From AWTP1-13 sp035714005 (lineage in GTDB: Bacteria; Pseudomonadota; Alphaproteobacteria; Rhizobiales; Hyphomicrobiaceae), in NCBI GenBank assembly GCA_035714005.1, contig DASTMQ010000362.1, positions 1-12,657 of the forward strand: DNA of 12,657 nucleotides. The letters run 5' to 3'. The translations under genes were made by a program, and so were the position numbers. The notes under the pieces are model-generated. The model was not told the origin of the DNA. It saw only the letters and a list, made by a program, of their open reading frames with translations, and made no database searches. This document shows, one piece after another, positions 1 to 7,571 of this stretch (the stretch's first letter is position 1; the number at the start of each line of letters is the position of its first letter).

Positions 1-115
1 GCTATCGCGGCGGCCGGCGCCAGGCGCTTCCCATCGCGCCTGACGCGGGCGACAATGGGCGCCGGCGCGGGCATTTGCCCGCCACAGCCACCGTTGCAGC
101 AAGATCGAGCCACCG

Positions 116-1558
116 ATGTCGAACACCACCGTCTTTCGCAATGCGGCCTGGCTGATCGCCTGGGATCAGGAGCGCGCGGGCCACGTCTACCGGCGCGATG
201 TGGATTTGGCGATCCGCGGCAGCGAAATTGTCTTCATTGGCAAGCACTATCCGGAGGCGGCAGCTACCGAGGTCGATTGTTCCGGGCGGTTGCTGTTGCC
301 GGGCCTCGTCAACATTCATTCGCATCCGACCAGCGAGCCCTTGCGCAAGGGCATCACCGATGAGAGCCGCAGCCCCGGCTTCTGGCACAGTTCGCTTTAT
401 GAGTTTCTCACGGTTTTCAACAACGATGCCGAAGGCGCCGTTGCCGCCATGCGCGTGGCCTTGGCCGAGCTCTTGCTCAGCGGCGTCACCACCGTGGTCG
501 ACCTCTCGGTGCCGTTCGAAGGCTGGCTCGACACCCTGGCCGAATCGGGCATCCGCGCCGTGGCCGCGCCGATGTTTCGCGATGCGCGCTGGTTTACCAA
601 GAACGGGCACCAGCTCGACTACGCCTGGGACAAAAAGGCCGGTCGGGAGGCTTTCGAGCATGCCCGCCGGCTCATCGATCTTGCCCAGCAGCATCCCTCC
701 CGGCGCCTGAGCGGCATGCTGTGCCCGGCCCAGATCGACACCTGCTCGCCCGAGCTGATCCGCGATGCTTATGACTATGCGCTGGAACGCCGCCTGCCGC
801 TGCAGATTCACGCCTCGCAAAGCGTCAACGAGTTCCATGAGATGTTCCGGCGTTATGGCAAGACGCCGATCGCCTGGCTCAAGGCGATCGGGGCGCTGGG
901 CCGGCCCACGATTATTGGGCACGGCATCTTCCTCGACCACCACCCTTGGCTGCATTGGCCGACGCGCGGCGACCTTGCGCTGTTGCGCGACGCTGGCGCC
1001 ACCGTGGCGCATTGTCCAACCGTGTTCATGCGCCGCGGCATCGCCATGAACACCTTTGGCGCCTACGCCCGCGAGGGCATCCATCTCGGTATCGGCACCG
1101 ATACCTACCCGCACAATTTTCTCGAGGAAATGCGCAGCGCCTTCACGATCTCGCGGGCGGTGGCCGGCAGCGTCGACGATGTGAGCACGCTCGACGTCTT
1201 CAATGCCGGCACCCTCGGCGGCGCCCGCGCCTTGCTGCGCGACGATATCGGCCGTCTTCAGGTCGGTGCCAAGGCCGACATCGTCGTGGTCGACATCAAG
1301 GACCCGGCCATGATGCCGATGCGCGAGCCGCTGCGAAGCTTACTCTACGTGGCGGCCGAGCGGGCGGTGCGCGACGTCTATGTCGACGGGGAGCGCGTCG
1401 TTGCCGATCAGCGTGTGCTCACGATCGATCATCGGGCGGCGGCCGAGGCCTTGGAAGAAGCGCAAAAGCGCTCAATGCGCGAGGTGCCGAAGCTCGACTG
1501 GGCCGGGCGCAGCACCGATCAGCTGGCGCCCATGGTGCTGCCGATCCTGAAGGGCTAG
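116..1558 (+). CDS. Metal-dependent amidohydrolase (COG0402-type deaminase/chlorohydrolase family)
   Basis: This 480-residue cytoplasmic enzyme belongs to the amidohydrolase superfamily, the clade of guanine, cytosine and S-adenosylhomocysteine deaminases and triazine hydrolases. The fold is visible: a small N-terminal beta domain, then GLVNIHSH with metal ligands H68 and H70, H232 in QIHASQS, H269 in IIGHG and D329 in GIGTD, and a C-terminal return to the beta domain (GAKADIVVVD). Length fits the family. An oddity is Q235 at H232+3, where characterised members normally carry the catalytic Glu. The ATG at 116 matches the family N-terminus; the frame is stopped by TGA at 41-43 and I see no ATG, GTG or TTG in frame between. 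The Shine-Dalgarno is weak. The 115 bases upstream hold no recognisable gene, only a possible 13-residue tail of one off the left edge. The substrate is unknown; a heterocyclic amine or amidine is likely from the family. Confidence 0.93.
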   Translation: MSNTTVFRNAAWLIAWDQERAGHVYRRDVDLAIRGSEIVFIGKHYPEAAATEVDCSGRLLLPGLVNIHSHPTSEPLRKGITDESRSPGFWHSSLYEFLTVFNNDAEGAVAAMRVALAELLLSGVTTVVDLSVPFEGWLDTLAESGIRAVAAPMFRDARWFTKNGHQLDYAWDKKAGREAFEHARRLIDLAQQHPSRRLSGMLCPAQIDTCSPELIRDAYDYALERRLPLQIHASQSVNEFHEMFRRYGKTPIAWLKAIGALGRPTIIGHGIFLDHHPWLHWPTRGDLALLRDAGATVAHCPTVFMRRGIAMNTFGAYAREGIHLGIGTDTYPHNFLEEMRSAFTISRAVAGSVDDVSTLDVFNAGTLGGARALLRDDIGRLQVGAKADIVVVDIKDPAMMPMREPLRSLLYVAAERAVRDVYVDGERVVADQRVLTIDHRAAAEALEEAQKRSMREVPKLDWAGRSTDQLAPMVLPILKG

Positions 1559-2241
1559 CCCGCTTGCGGCGGCGCAGTTTGCGCGTGGGCGAGATGGCCA
1601 AGTTTCGCCCAGAGCCGGCAGCCGTCGGCGCCGGCCCTGGCGCTCAAGTGCGCGCCGGGCGGCAATCTGAGCCACGAGAGCGGTTTGAAGGTTTCGCCGC
1701 CCTCGGCAAACCCGCCCGACAGCACCAACAGCTCGAGGCCGCCCGGCGCCTTGTGCTCAACGAGGCTCGACGGCGCCCACCGTTCCAGCCGCACCTCTTC
1801 GCGCCCGTCGCGGAACAAGGCCATCAGTTCGAGGCCCGGCTGCTCCTGATCGCGGCAAAACGGCCTGGCGGCGGTGTCAATGCGCACTTGCGTGCGGTCG
1901 TGCAACTGGAACTGCCACAGCTTGACGAAGATGGTGCAGCCCGATCGCGATCCCGGGGTATGGCGGGAGGTGGGCGGGTTGCGGATATAGGCGCCGGCGG
2001 GGAAGTCCCCGTGCTCGTCCGAAAATGTGCCCTCCAACACGAAAAATTCTTCACCGCCATCGTGGGTGTGAGGGGAAAAGCGGCTGTCGGGCGCGTAGCG
2101 CACGATGCTGGTGGCGCGCGCGACCTCGCCGCCGACGCGATCGAGCATGCGCCGCTCCACACCCGCGATCGGCGACGGCGTCCAGGCGAGATCGGCGGCG
2201 TGCACGGCAACCCGCCGGGTAAAGTCGGCATTGAGCTGCAT
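1555..2241 (-). CDS. Two-lobed cupin protein, ChrR-cupin-like
   Basis: This 228-residue soluble protein has two successive cupin-like halves. The first (about residues 45-115) carries an intact metal set: H58, H60 and E64 in SPHTHDGGEEFFVLEG, and H94 in SRHTPG. The second (about 145-215) keeps the beta pattern (LELLVLSGGF, then LRLPPGAHL) but lacks the paired histidines, so it is probably structural. The layout resembles the cupin part of ChrR-type anti-sigma factors, but there is no N-terminal zinc-binding anti-sigma domain and no sigma-factor gene nearby, so regulation of a sigma factor is not supported. The ATG at 2241 fits the family start; the ribosome site is weak (GAAAG). Its stop shares the CTAG at 1555-1558 with the stop of the convergent amidohydrolase gene. 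It could be a small dioxygenase-like enzyme or a ligand sensor; the specific role is unknown. Confidence 0.88.
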   Translation of the reverse strand: MQLNADFTRRVAVHAADLAWTPSPIAGVERRMLDRVGGEVARATSIVRYAPDSRFSPHTHDGGEEFFVLEGTFSDEHGDFPAGAYIRNPPTSRHTPGSRSGCTIFVKLWQFQLHDRTQVRIDTAARPFCRDQEQPGLELMALFRDGREEVRLERWAPSSLVEHKAPGGLELLVLSGGFAEGGETFKPLSWLRLPPGAHLSARAGADGCRLWAKLGHLAHAQTAPPQAG

Positions 2242-2329
2242 CGATAAGCTACTTTCGTTGCGGCGGCCCCAGCAAAGCTAAAATCGTCGGGCCGGCAAAG
2301 GCAAGCGGCGCGCGCAGGTGGCCCGCTGG

Positions 2330-3313
2330 CTAGCGGCGGCTCGCCCCGGCGCGGGCGTCGAGGAAGGCCTTGATCAGGCCCAGCGTGGCGGCCGGTGCTT
2401 CTTCTTGCGGGACGTGCCCGCAAGCCCCGAGCACGGAAAGCTGAGCGTTCGGCAGCGCCCGTGCCAATCGGCGCCCCACCCACAGGGGGACGACGCGATC
2501 CTGGGCGCACCAGATCAAGAGGGTCGGCTGCCGAATGGTCGGATACCTGGCCGTCAGGGCCGACAGGTTTGGCGGAATGATGCCCTGGGCGGTGGTCATC
2601 AGGGCGTGGCGGCCGCCGGGGTCATAGAGTGGGCGGGCGTAGGCGCTCACCGTCTCGAGCGTGATCTTGCCCGGGTCGGCGTAGGCGGCAACGAGACCTT
2701 TGTAGACTTCAAGCTCCGGTGGAGTGGCCATGAGGCCAACCTCGGCCAGCACCGGCGTGCGCAACAGCTCGATGAACAGCGGCACGGGTTGCTGGTAGGC
2801 GATGCTGTCGAGCAGCACCAGGCGCGCTACGGTTTCGGGTTCGGTCGAATTGAGATGGCTGGTGAGCGCCAGCGCGACGCCGCCGCCCAGGGAATGGCCG
2901 ACGATGGTCAGGCCCCGCAGCCCCTTGCGCCTGATCAGGGTCGCAAGCAGGCGCGCCTGGTCGACCACGCCGTAGGCGTCATCGCTGGGTTTATCGGAGC
3001 GCCCAAAGCCCTTGAGATCGACGCTGAGCACGTGGTGGGTGCGGGCCAGGTGCGGCGCCAGGTAGCGCCAACTGTAGGTATTGGCGCCGAGGCCGTGAAT
3101 GAAAAGGATGGGATCGCCGCGGCCGGCCTCCTCGAGCCAAAGCCGCAGCGGCGCCTCACGCGAGCCCACATTGAGAAGGATGCCGCGCGCTCCCGGCGCG
3201 GCGAGGCCACTGCGGTCGCTACAACTGAGACCCAGCAGCAAGGCGCACCCGGCCGCAAGCAGCCGGGTCAGAGGCGGGCGCCGGGCCGCCAGCGCGATGG
3301 GGCTCCGCGTCAT
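2330..3313 (-). CDS. Exported alpha/beta-fold hydrolase, possible lipoprotein
   Basis: This 327-residue serine hydrolase has the complete alpha/beta-hydrolase catalytic set. The oxyanion-hole motif is FIHGLG (about 72-76), the nucleophile elbow GHSLGG places Ser141, the acid is Asp272 in CAQDRVVP, and the base is His300 in GACGHVP. A helical cap lies between about 170 and 260. It resembles the meta-cleavage-product hydrolase, epoxide hydrolase and esterase group. The N-terminus is a secretion signal: basic residues, then a hydrophobic stretch containing Cys23 (LAAGC) and Cys31 (LGLSC). Either could be a lipid-modified cysteine, though neither lipobox is perfect, so it may be periplasmic or membrane-anchored. 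It stands 88 bases from the cupin gene on the same strand, so the two may be co-transcribed. A 12-base tandem repeat sits directly in its leader. The substrate is unknown; an ester is likely. Confidence 0.92.
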   Translation of the reverse strand: MTRSPIALAARRPPLTRLLAAGCALLLGLSCSDRSGLAAPGARGILLNVGSREAPLRLWLEEAGRGDPILFIHGLGANTYSWRYLAPHLARTHHVLSVDLKGFGRSDKPSDDAYGVVDQARLLATLIRRKGLRGLTIVGHSLGGGVALALTSHLNSTEPETVARLVLLDSIAYQQPVPLFIELLRTPVLAEVGLMATPPELEVYKGLVAAYADPGKITLETVSAYARPLYDPGGRHALMTTAQGIIPPNLSALTARYPTIRQPTLLIWCAQDRVVPLWVGRRLARALPNAQLSVLGACGHVPQEEAPAATLGLIKAFLDARAGASRR

Positions 3314-3327
3314 GGCGTCTCGTCAAG

Positions 3328-3351
3328 GCGATTAGCAGGGCGATTCGCAGG
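3328..3351. repeat. Tandem 12-base direct repeat in hydrolase leader
   Basis: Two adjacent copies, GCGATTAGCAGG and GCGATTCGCAGG, differ at one base. They lie 15-38 bases upstream of the hydrolase ATG at 3313, where a transcriptional regulator or the leader RNA could use them. Two copies are too few to separate function from chance. Confidence 0.4.
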
Positions 3352-3418
3352 GCAGGCTACGCCCGATCCTGGCAGCGAATGGTTTTGCCCTGGGCTTGAC
3401 GGCGAGATTTGCCGCTGC

Positions 3419-3436
3419 CTGTGGCCGAGCTGTCAC
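3419..3436 (+). promoter_or_regulatory. Candidate Pho box upstream of PsiF-repeat gene
   Basis: Two 7-base direct repeats, CTGTGGC and CTGTCAC, are separated by four bases (CGAG). That gives the 11-base period of PhoB sites. The second half matches the CTGTCA(T/C) consensus fully; the first keeps only CTGT and the final pyrimidine. Known PsiF is phosphate-starvation inducible, which makes the site plausible. Against it, no -10 box sits about 10 bases downstream and the site is about 200 bases from the psiF start. PhoB control is an inference. Confidence 0.3.
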
Positions 3437-3448
3437 CGCCCCGGGGTT

Positions 3449-3468
3449 GCGCCGCATCGGTGCGGCGC
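3449..3468. repeat. Perfect 8-bp inverted repeat with TCGG loop
   Basis: GCGCCGCA and TGCGGCGC pair perfectly around TCGG. No T-tract follows on either strand, so this is not a standard intrinsic terminator. It could be a leader RNA structure or an operator between the divergent hydrolase and PsiF-repeat genes. Confidence 0.45.
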
Positions 3469-3639
3469 AGATGGCTGGCCGCTGTTTGCGAGCCGTGCCC
3501 GGGCGGGCGGCCCGAAGCTCGAGATCGCGCTCCGCGCCGCTTTTATTGGGCGCAGCTTTTGTGGCATCAGGGGTGAACCCGAAGCGTTGCCGGGCGTTTT
3601 CATTGGCTGCAGGTCCCCTCCCCGCGAAAGGAAACCGTT

Positions 3640-3843
3640 ATGCGCACCATGCTTATTGGCCTCCTCCTCACCGGCCTCTGCGTCCCCGGCGGCGCCGTCC
3701 TGGCGCAAACGAAGGATCAGCCCGCGCGCAGCGCCGCCTCGCTGGAGTGCTCCAAGCAGGCCGATGAAAAAAAGTTGCATGGCAAGGAGCGCAAGACCTT
3801 TCGCGCCAAGTGCCTAAAATCCATGAAGAATAAAGCGACCTGA
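3640..3843 (+). CDS. psiF: Small exported PsiF-repeat protein
   Basis: This 67-residue precursor begins with a clear Sec signal peptide: MRTML, a hydrophobic run, and a likely cleavage after VLA-Q near residue 22. The mature part is essentially one PsiF repeat: ECSKQADEKKLHG, then KERKTFRAKCLK, with two cysteines spaced as in the family and a lysine-rich tail. PsiF in E. coli is a phosphate-starvation-inducible protein of unknown biochemical function that lies next to phoA; many proteobacterial members carry two repeats, and this one carries one. The start is set by a good ribosome site (AAAGGA at 3627-3632, seven bases before the ATG). It is monocistronic, facing away from the hydrolase gene and towards the convergent acetyltransferase gene, with hairpins and a T-tract behind it. 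A possible Pho box lies upstream. No phosphate gene is visible nearby. Confidence 0.85.
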   Translation: MRTMLIGLLLTGLCVPGGAVLAQTKDQPARSAASLECSKQADEKKLHGKERKTFRAKCLKSMKNKAT

Positions 3844-3845
3844 GG

Positions 3846-3906
3846 GCGGGGGCCGCAGCGGCCCCCGCGCAGGCGGTCGGCCGCCCGCGGCCCCAGGCTG
3901 TTTTTT
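3846..3906 (+). terminator. Hairpin-rich terminator region after psiF
   Basis: Directly behind the stop, GCGGGGGCC (3846-3854) pairs with GGCCCCCGC (3860-3868) around GCAGC. A second, smaller palindrome (GGCCGC/GCGGCC, 3879-3892) follows, then a run of six T (3901-3906). The strong first stem is about 30 bases from the T-tract, so the second stem plus the T-run may be the actual intrinsic terminator. The A-run needed for termination of the opposing transcript is absent. Confidence 0.6.
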
Positions 3907-3999
3907 AAGCCTATAAGTCGGTTGCGGCCGTGCCCAAGCGCGCGGCCGAGAGTGCGCGCGGGCGAGCGCGCGCGGGCGTCAACCAAGCGCCGGCGCTGC

Positions 4000-4455
4000 T
4001 CAGGCCTCCGCCAGGCGCGCATAGACGTTGGGATCGGCCCGCTCCATGAAGCGTTCGGGCGTGGCCAGGGCCTGGAAGCCCTGGTGCGCATAAAGCCCGT
4101 GCGCGTCGGCCGTGACCAGCAGCCAACGCCGCAGATCTTGCAGCTCAGGGTGCGCCATCACCGCCCGCAGCAAGCCCTTGCCGATACCGCGGCCGCGATG
4201 GTCCGGGTCAACGAACACGTCGGCGACGTAGGCGAAGGTCGCCCGATCCGTGATCACGCGGCAGAAGCCGACGGTGGCGCCGCCCGCAATGGCGGCAAAG
4301 CACAAGGAGCCGCCGATCGCCCGATCGAAGACCTGGCGTGGCATCTGGCCGGCCCAATAGCTCTTGCGCGCAATCCAATGGTGCACGCGGTCGAGGTCGA
4401 TGCGGGCAAGCTCGGTGGTGTATTCGAGGCTGGGGCTTGGGTTTGACGGGGGCAT
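4000..4455 (-). CDS. GNAT-family N-acetyltransferase
   Basis: This 151-residue cytoplasmic protein has the Gcn5-related acetyltransferase fold and would transfer an acetyl group from acetyl-CoA to an amine. Motif A, the acetyl-CoA pyrophosphate-binding loop, is clear: VDPDHRGRGIGKGLL at 82-96, with R87-G88-R89-G90-I91-G92 matching R-x-x-G-x-G. A beta strand with TFAYVADVFV precedes it, and the typical LYAHQGFQ at about 121-128 is the usual late GNAT motif. The frame is open up to a GTG at 4503, but that would start translation inside the loop of an intrinsic terminator on the same strand, so the ATG at 4455 is chosen. AAGG lies about ten bases before it. The gene is convergent with the PsiF-repeat gene and downstream of the transporter operon on the same strand, but separated by that terminator. 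The substrate is not predictable. Confidence 0.88.
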   Translation of the reverse strand: MPPSNPSPSLEYTTELARIDLDRVHHWIARKSYWAGQMPRQVFDRAIGGSLCFAAIAGGATVGFCRVITDRATFAYVADVFVDPDHRGRGIGKGLLRAVMAHPELQDLRRWLLVTADAHGLYAHQGFQALATPERFMERADPNVYARLAEA

Positions 4456-4488
4456 GGGCAGCACGCCTTGGATTTCGATCGCCAAAAC

Positions 4489-4513
4489 AAAAAAGCCGCG
4501 CACCCGGCGCGGC
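4489..4513 (-). terminator. Intrinsic terminator of the ABC transporter operon
   Basis: Read on the minus strand, GCCGCGC pairs perfectly with GCGCGGC around CGGGT and is followed at once by six T. It lies 126 bases beyond the stop of the last transporter gene and 33 bases before the acetyltransferase ATG at 4455. It closes the transporter operon and decides the start of the acetyltransferase gene. Confidence 0.85.
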
Positions 4514-4523
4514 CTGCGGACAA

Positions 4524-4539
4524 ACGCTCCCTAGAGCGT
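4524..4539. repeat. 6-bp hairpin preceding the operon terminator
   Basis: ACGCTC and GAGCGT pair perfectly around CCTA. It lies between the last transporter gene and the terminator at 4489-4513, so the transporter mRNA would end in two successive stems. It may protect the 3' end. No T-tract follows. Confidence 0.4.
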
Positions 4540-4639
4540 CATCGCTGGCGCGCCTGAGTGGGCGTGCGCATCGAGCATCGTCGCTGGATCGAAAGCAGCT
4601 GCATGGCGAGCGTTGTCCTAAGGGCGATCGGTCCCGAAG

Positions 4640-5640
<1,001 letters not shown>

Positions 5641-5641
<1 letters not shown>

Positions 5642-6657
5642 TAGGCCGCCCCGCTCTGCACCGTGCCGGCAAGATCGGCGGCGCCCGCCGGCAAAAGCCA
5701 GCAGCGCACCTTGCGTCCATCGTCCATGCTGGTGGAGGGCGGTGCGACGCTGCGGCAGCGATCCATGGCGCGGGTGCAGCGTGGCGCAAAGGCACACCCC
5801 GGCGCGAGCATGGCGAGGTCGGGCGGCTGGCCGTCGATGGCGGTGAGCCGGCGCCGGCTATCGCTGAGCCGCGGGATCGAATTGAGCAGCGCCTGGGTAT
5901 AAGGATGGGCGGGGGCGTTGAAGACTTGCCGCACGGGCCCGGCCTCCACCACGCGTCCCGCATACATGACGGCCAGTTGGTCGCACATCTTGGCGACGAT
6001 GCCGAGGTTGTGCGTGATGAAGATCAGCGCCAGGCCGTGGGCCTGCTGCAGCTCGCGCAACAGGTTCAAATATTGTGCCTGGATCGTCAGGTCGAGGCTG
6101 GTGGTGGGCTCGTCGGCGATCAAAAGCCGCGGTTCGCACGAAATGCCAATGGCCCCGACGATGCGCTGGCGCATGCCGCCGGACATTTCGTGCGGATATT
6201 GGCGCAGCCGGGTGTCAGCCGAGGCGATGCGCACCGCCTTCAGCAAATCGAGGGCGCGCCGCCAAGCCGTCGAGCGATTAGCGCGCTCGTGCACGCGAAC
6301 GGGTTCCGCCACCTGATCGCCGATGGTGAACAGCGGGTTGAGGGACGCCATCGGATCCTGCAGGATCATGGCAATACGCTTGCCGCGCAGCCGGCGCATC
6401 TCGGCCTCGGATTTTTGCAGCAGGTCCTCGCCTTCAAACATGAGCCTGCCGCTGGCGATTCGCCCCGACGGCGGCAGCAGCCGCACCAGGCTCAGCGCCA
6501 GCGTGCTCTTGCCCGAGCCCGACTCCCCGACGATGCCCAAGGTCTCGCGCGCGCCAAGGCTGAGGCTCACCCCCTCGACCGCGCGGATCACGCGCGTGCC
6601 GCGGGCCGAGACGTAGTGGGTGGACAGGTTTTCGATTTCGAGCAGCGGCGCAGCCAT
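5641..6657 (-). CDS. Peptide-type ABC transporter ATPase, DppD/OppD-like
   Basis: This 338-residue protein is the partner ATPase of the DppF-like subunit. Motifs: Walker A GESGSGKST (44-52), Q-loop Gln100 in LQDPMASLNP, signature MSGGMRQR (158-165; Met in place of the final Gln is normal for DppD/OppD), Walker B LLIADE (178-183) and switch His216 in ITHNL. The C-terminal domain carries four cysteines (288, 294, 301, 319), again fitting a [4Fe-4S] site. The frame extends to 6735, but that would overlap the permease gene; the ATG at 6657 has GAGG close upstream and gives MAAPLLEIENLS, the expected N-terminus. It begins 31 bases after the upstream permease stop and its own stop overlaps the next start by one base, indicating translational coupling. 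Confidence 0.95.
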
Positions 6658-6688
6658 CACGTCGACCTCGCGGTTCCGGCGGCGTTCT

Positions 6689-7567
6689 TTAGAGCTGGCG
6701 AAGCTGGGGATCGAGCTTGACCCGAAGCCAGTCACCCAACAGGTTCGCCGAAAGCACCATCAGCATGATGCAGGCCCCGGGCAGCACGGTCAGCCACCAA
6801 TAGCCCACCATCATGCCCTTCTTGCCGTCCGCCAGCATCAGGCCCCAGGCCGGCTTGGGTGGCGGCACCCCGACGCCGAGGAATGACAGCGCCGCCTCGG
6901 TGACGATGACCACGCCCAGCATCAGCGTGGCGAGCACGATCGCCGAATTGAGGACGTTGGGCAGGATGTGCCGGCGCATGATGGTCCATTTCGAGCAGCC
7001 CGCCACCACCGCGAGCCGCACGAATTCGCGTTCCTTCAGCGACAGCACCTCGCCGCGAATGACGCGGGCGTAGCGTGTCCAGTAGACGAGCCCCAGGATG
7101 ATGACGATGTTCCACATGCTGGGGCCGACGACGGCGGTCAGAAAGATGGCAAACGTCAGCGCCGGCAGGGCCAACCAGGTATCGGTGATGCGCATGATCA
7201 CCTGATCGACCCAACCGCCGAGATAGCCCGAGACGATGCCGAGCAAGGTGCCGACGACGCCGGCCACGATCACGGCGGTAAAGCCAACCACGACGGAAAC
7301 CCTGGCGCCGAAGATGAGACGGGAGAGCACGTCACGACCCAGATGATCGGTGCCGAGCAGATGCTCGCTGCTGCCGCCGGCCTGCCAGGCGGGCGGGCGG
7401 AAGCGGGCGGCAAGCGAGCCGATCTCGGGATCGTGTGGCGCCAGCGAGCCGGCAAACAGGGCCAACACCGCGATGCCGGCCAAAATCAGCGTCGGCAGCA
7501 GGGGAAAGCCCTCGAGGCGAAAGGCGAAGCGCGGGGCTAGGTCGATCGCGGGGGTCTCAATGGCCAT
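6689..7567 (-). CDS. Peptide-type ABC transporter permease, DppC/OppC-like
   Basis: This 292-residue inner-membrane protein forms half of the translocation pore. It has about six membrane segments, the first at roughly residues 22-42. The OppC N-terminal signature is seen as LLGTDHLGRDVLSRLIFGAR (70-89). The binding-protein-dependent permease loop (EAA motif) that docks on the ATPases lies at about 181-204, with EFVRLAVVAGCSKW and RRHILPN. The C-terminus ends in the family-typical GDWLRVKLDPQLR. The ATG at 7567 lies four bases after the DppB-like stop, with its ribosome site (GGAG) inside that gene's end, so the two permeases are probably made in equal amounts. Confidence 0.95.
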   Translation of the reverse strand: MAIETPAIDLAPRFAFRLEGFPLLPTLILAGIAVLALFAGSLAPHDPEIGSLAARFRPPAWQAGGSSEHLLGTDHLGRDVLSRLIFGARVSVVVGFTAVIVAGVVGTLLGIVSGYLGGWVDQVIMRITDTWLALPALTFAIFLTAVVGPSMWNIVIILGLVYWTRYARVIRGEVLSLKEREFVRLAVVAGCSKWTIMRRHILPNVLNSAIVLATLMLGVVIVTEAALSFLGVGVPPPKPAWGLMLADGKKGMMVGYWWLTVLPGACIMLMVLSANLLGDWLRVKLDPQLRQL

Positions 7568-7571
7568 GGCG

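Larger units (their letters stand above)
3314..3639. other. Divergent intergenic region between alpha/beta hydrolase and PsiF-repeat gene
   Basis: These 326 bases separate two genes that point away from each other, so both promoters should lie here. I see a tandem 12-base repeat next to the hydrolase start, a perfect 8-bp hairpin with a TCGG loop (3449-3468), two CTGT-type half sites spaced like a Pho box (3419-3436), and an isolated TTGACG (3396-3401) without a convincing -10 partner. Reading frames through the region look like GC-rich shadows: no family motif and no well-placed ribosome site until the one at 3627. Confidence 0.6.

Noticed and set aside
2..1114. A 370-codon reverse frame opposite the amidohydrolase
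   Set aside because: Shadow of a gene whose five metal ligands are intact; no recognisable domain.
946..2247. A 433-codon forward frame spanning the end of the amidohydrolase gene and the cupin gene
   Set aside because: Out of frame with one real gene and antisense to the other; arginine- and alanine-rich shadow.
2318..3817. A 499-codon forward frame across the hydrolase gene and into psiF
   Set aside because: Antisense to a hydrolase with a full catalytic triad; low-complexity, motif-free translation.
3954..3978. Repeated 11-mer GCGCGCGGGCG with a three-base gap
   Set aside because: Simple GC-alternating sequence in an intergenic gap; only two copies, no dyad or array structure.
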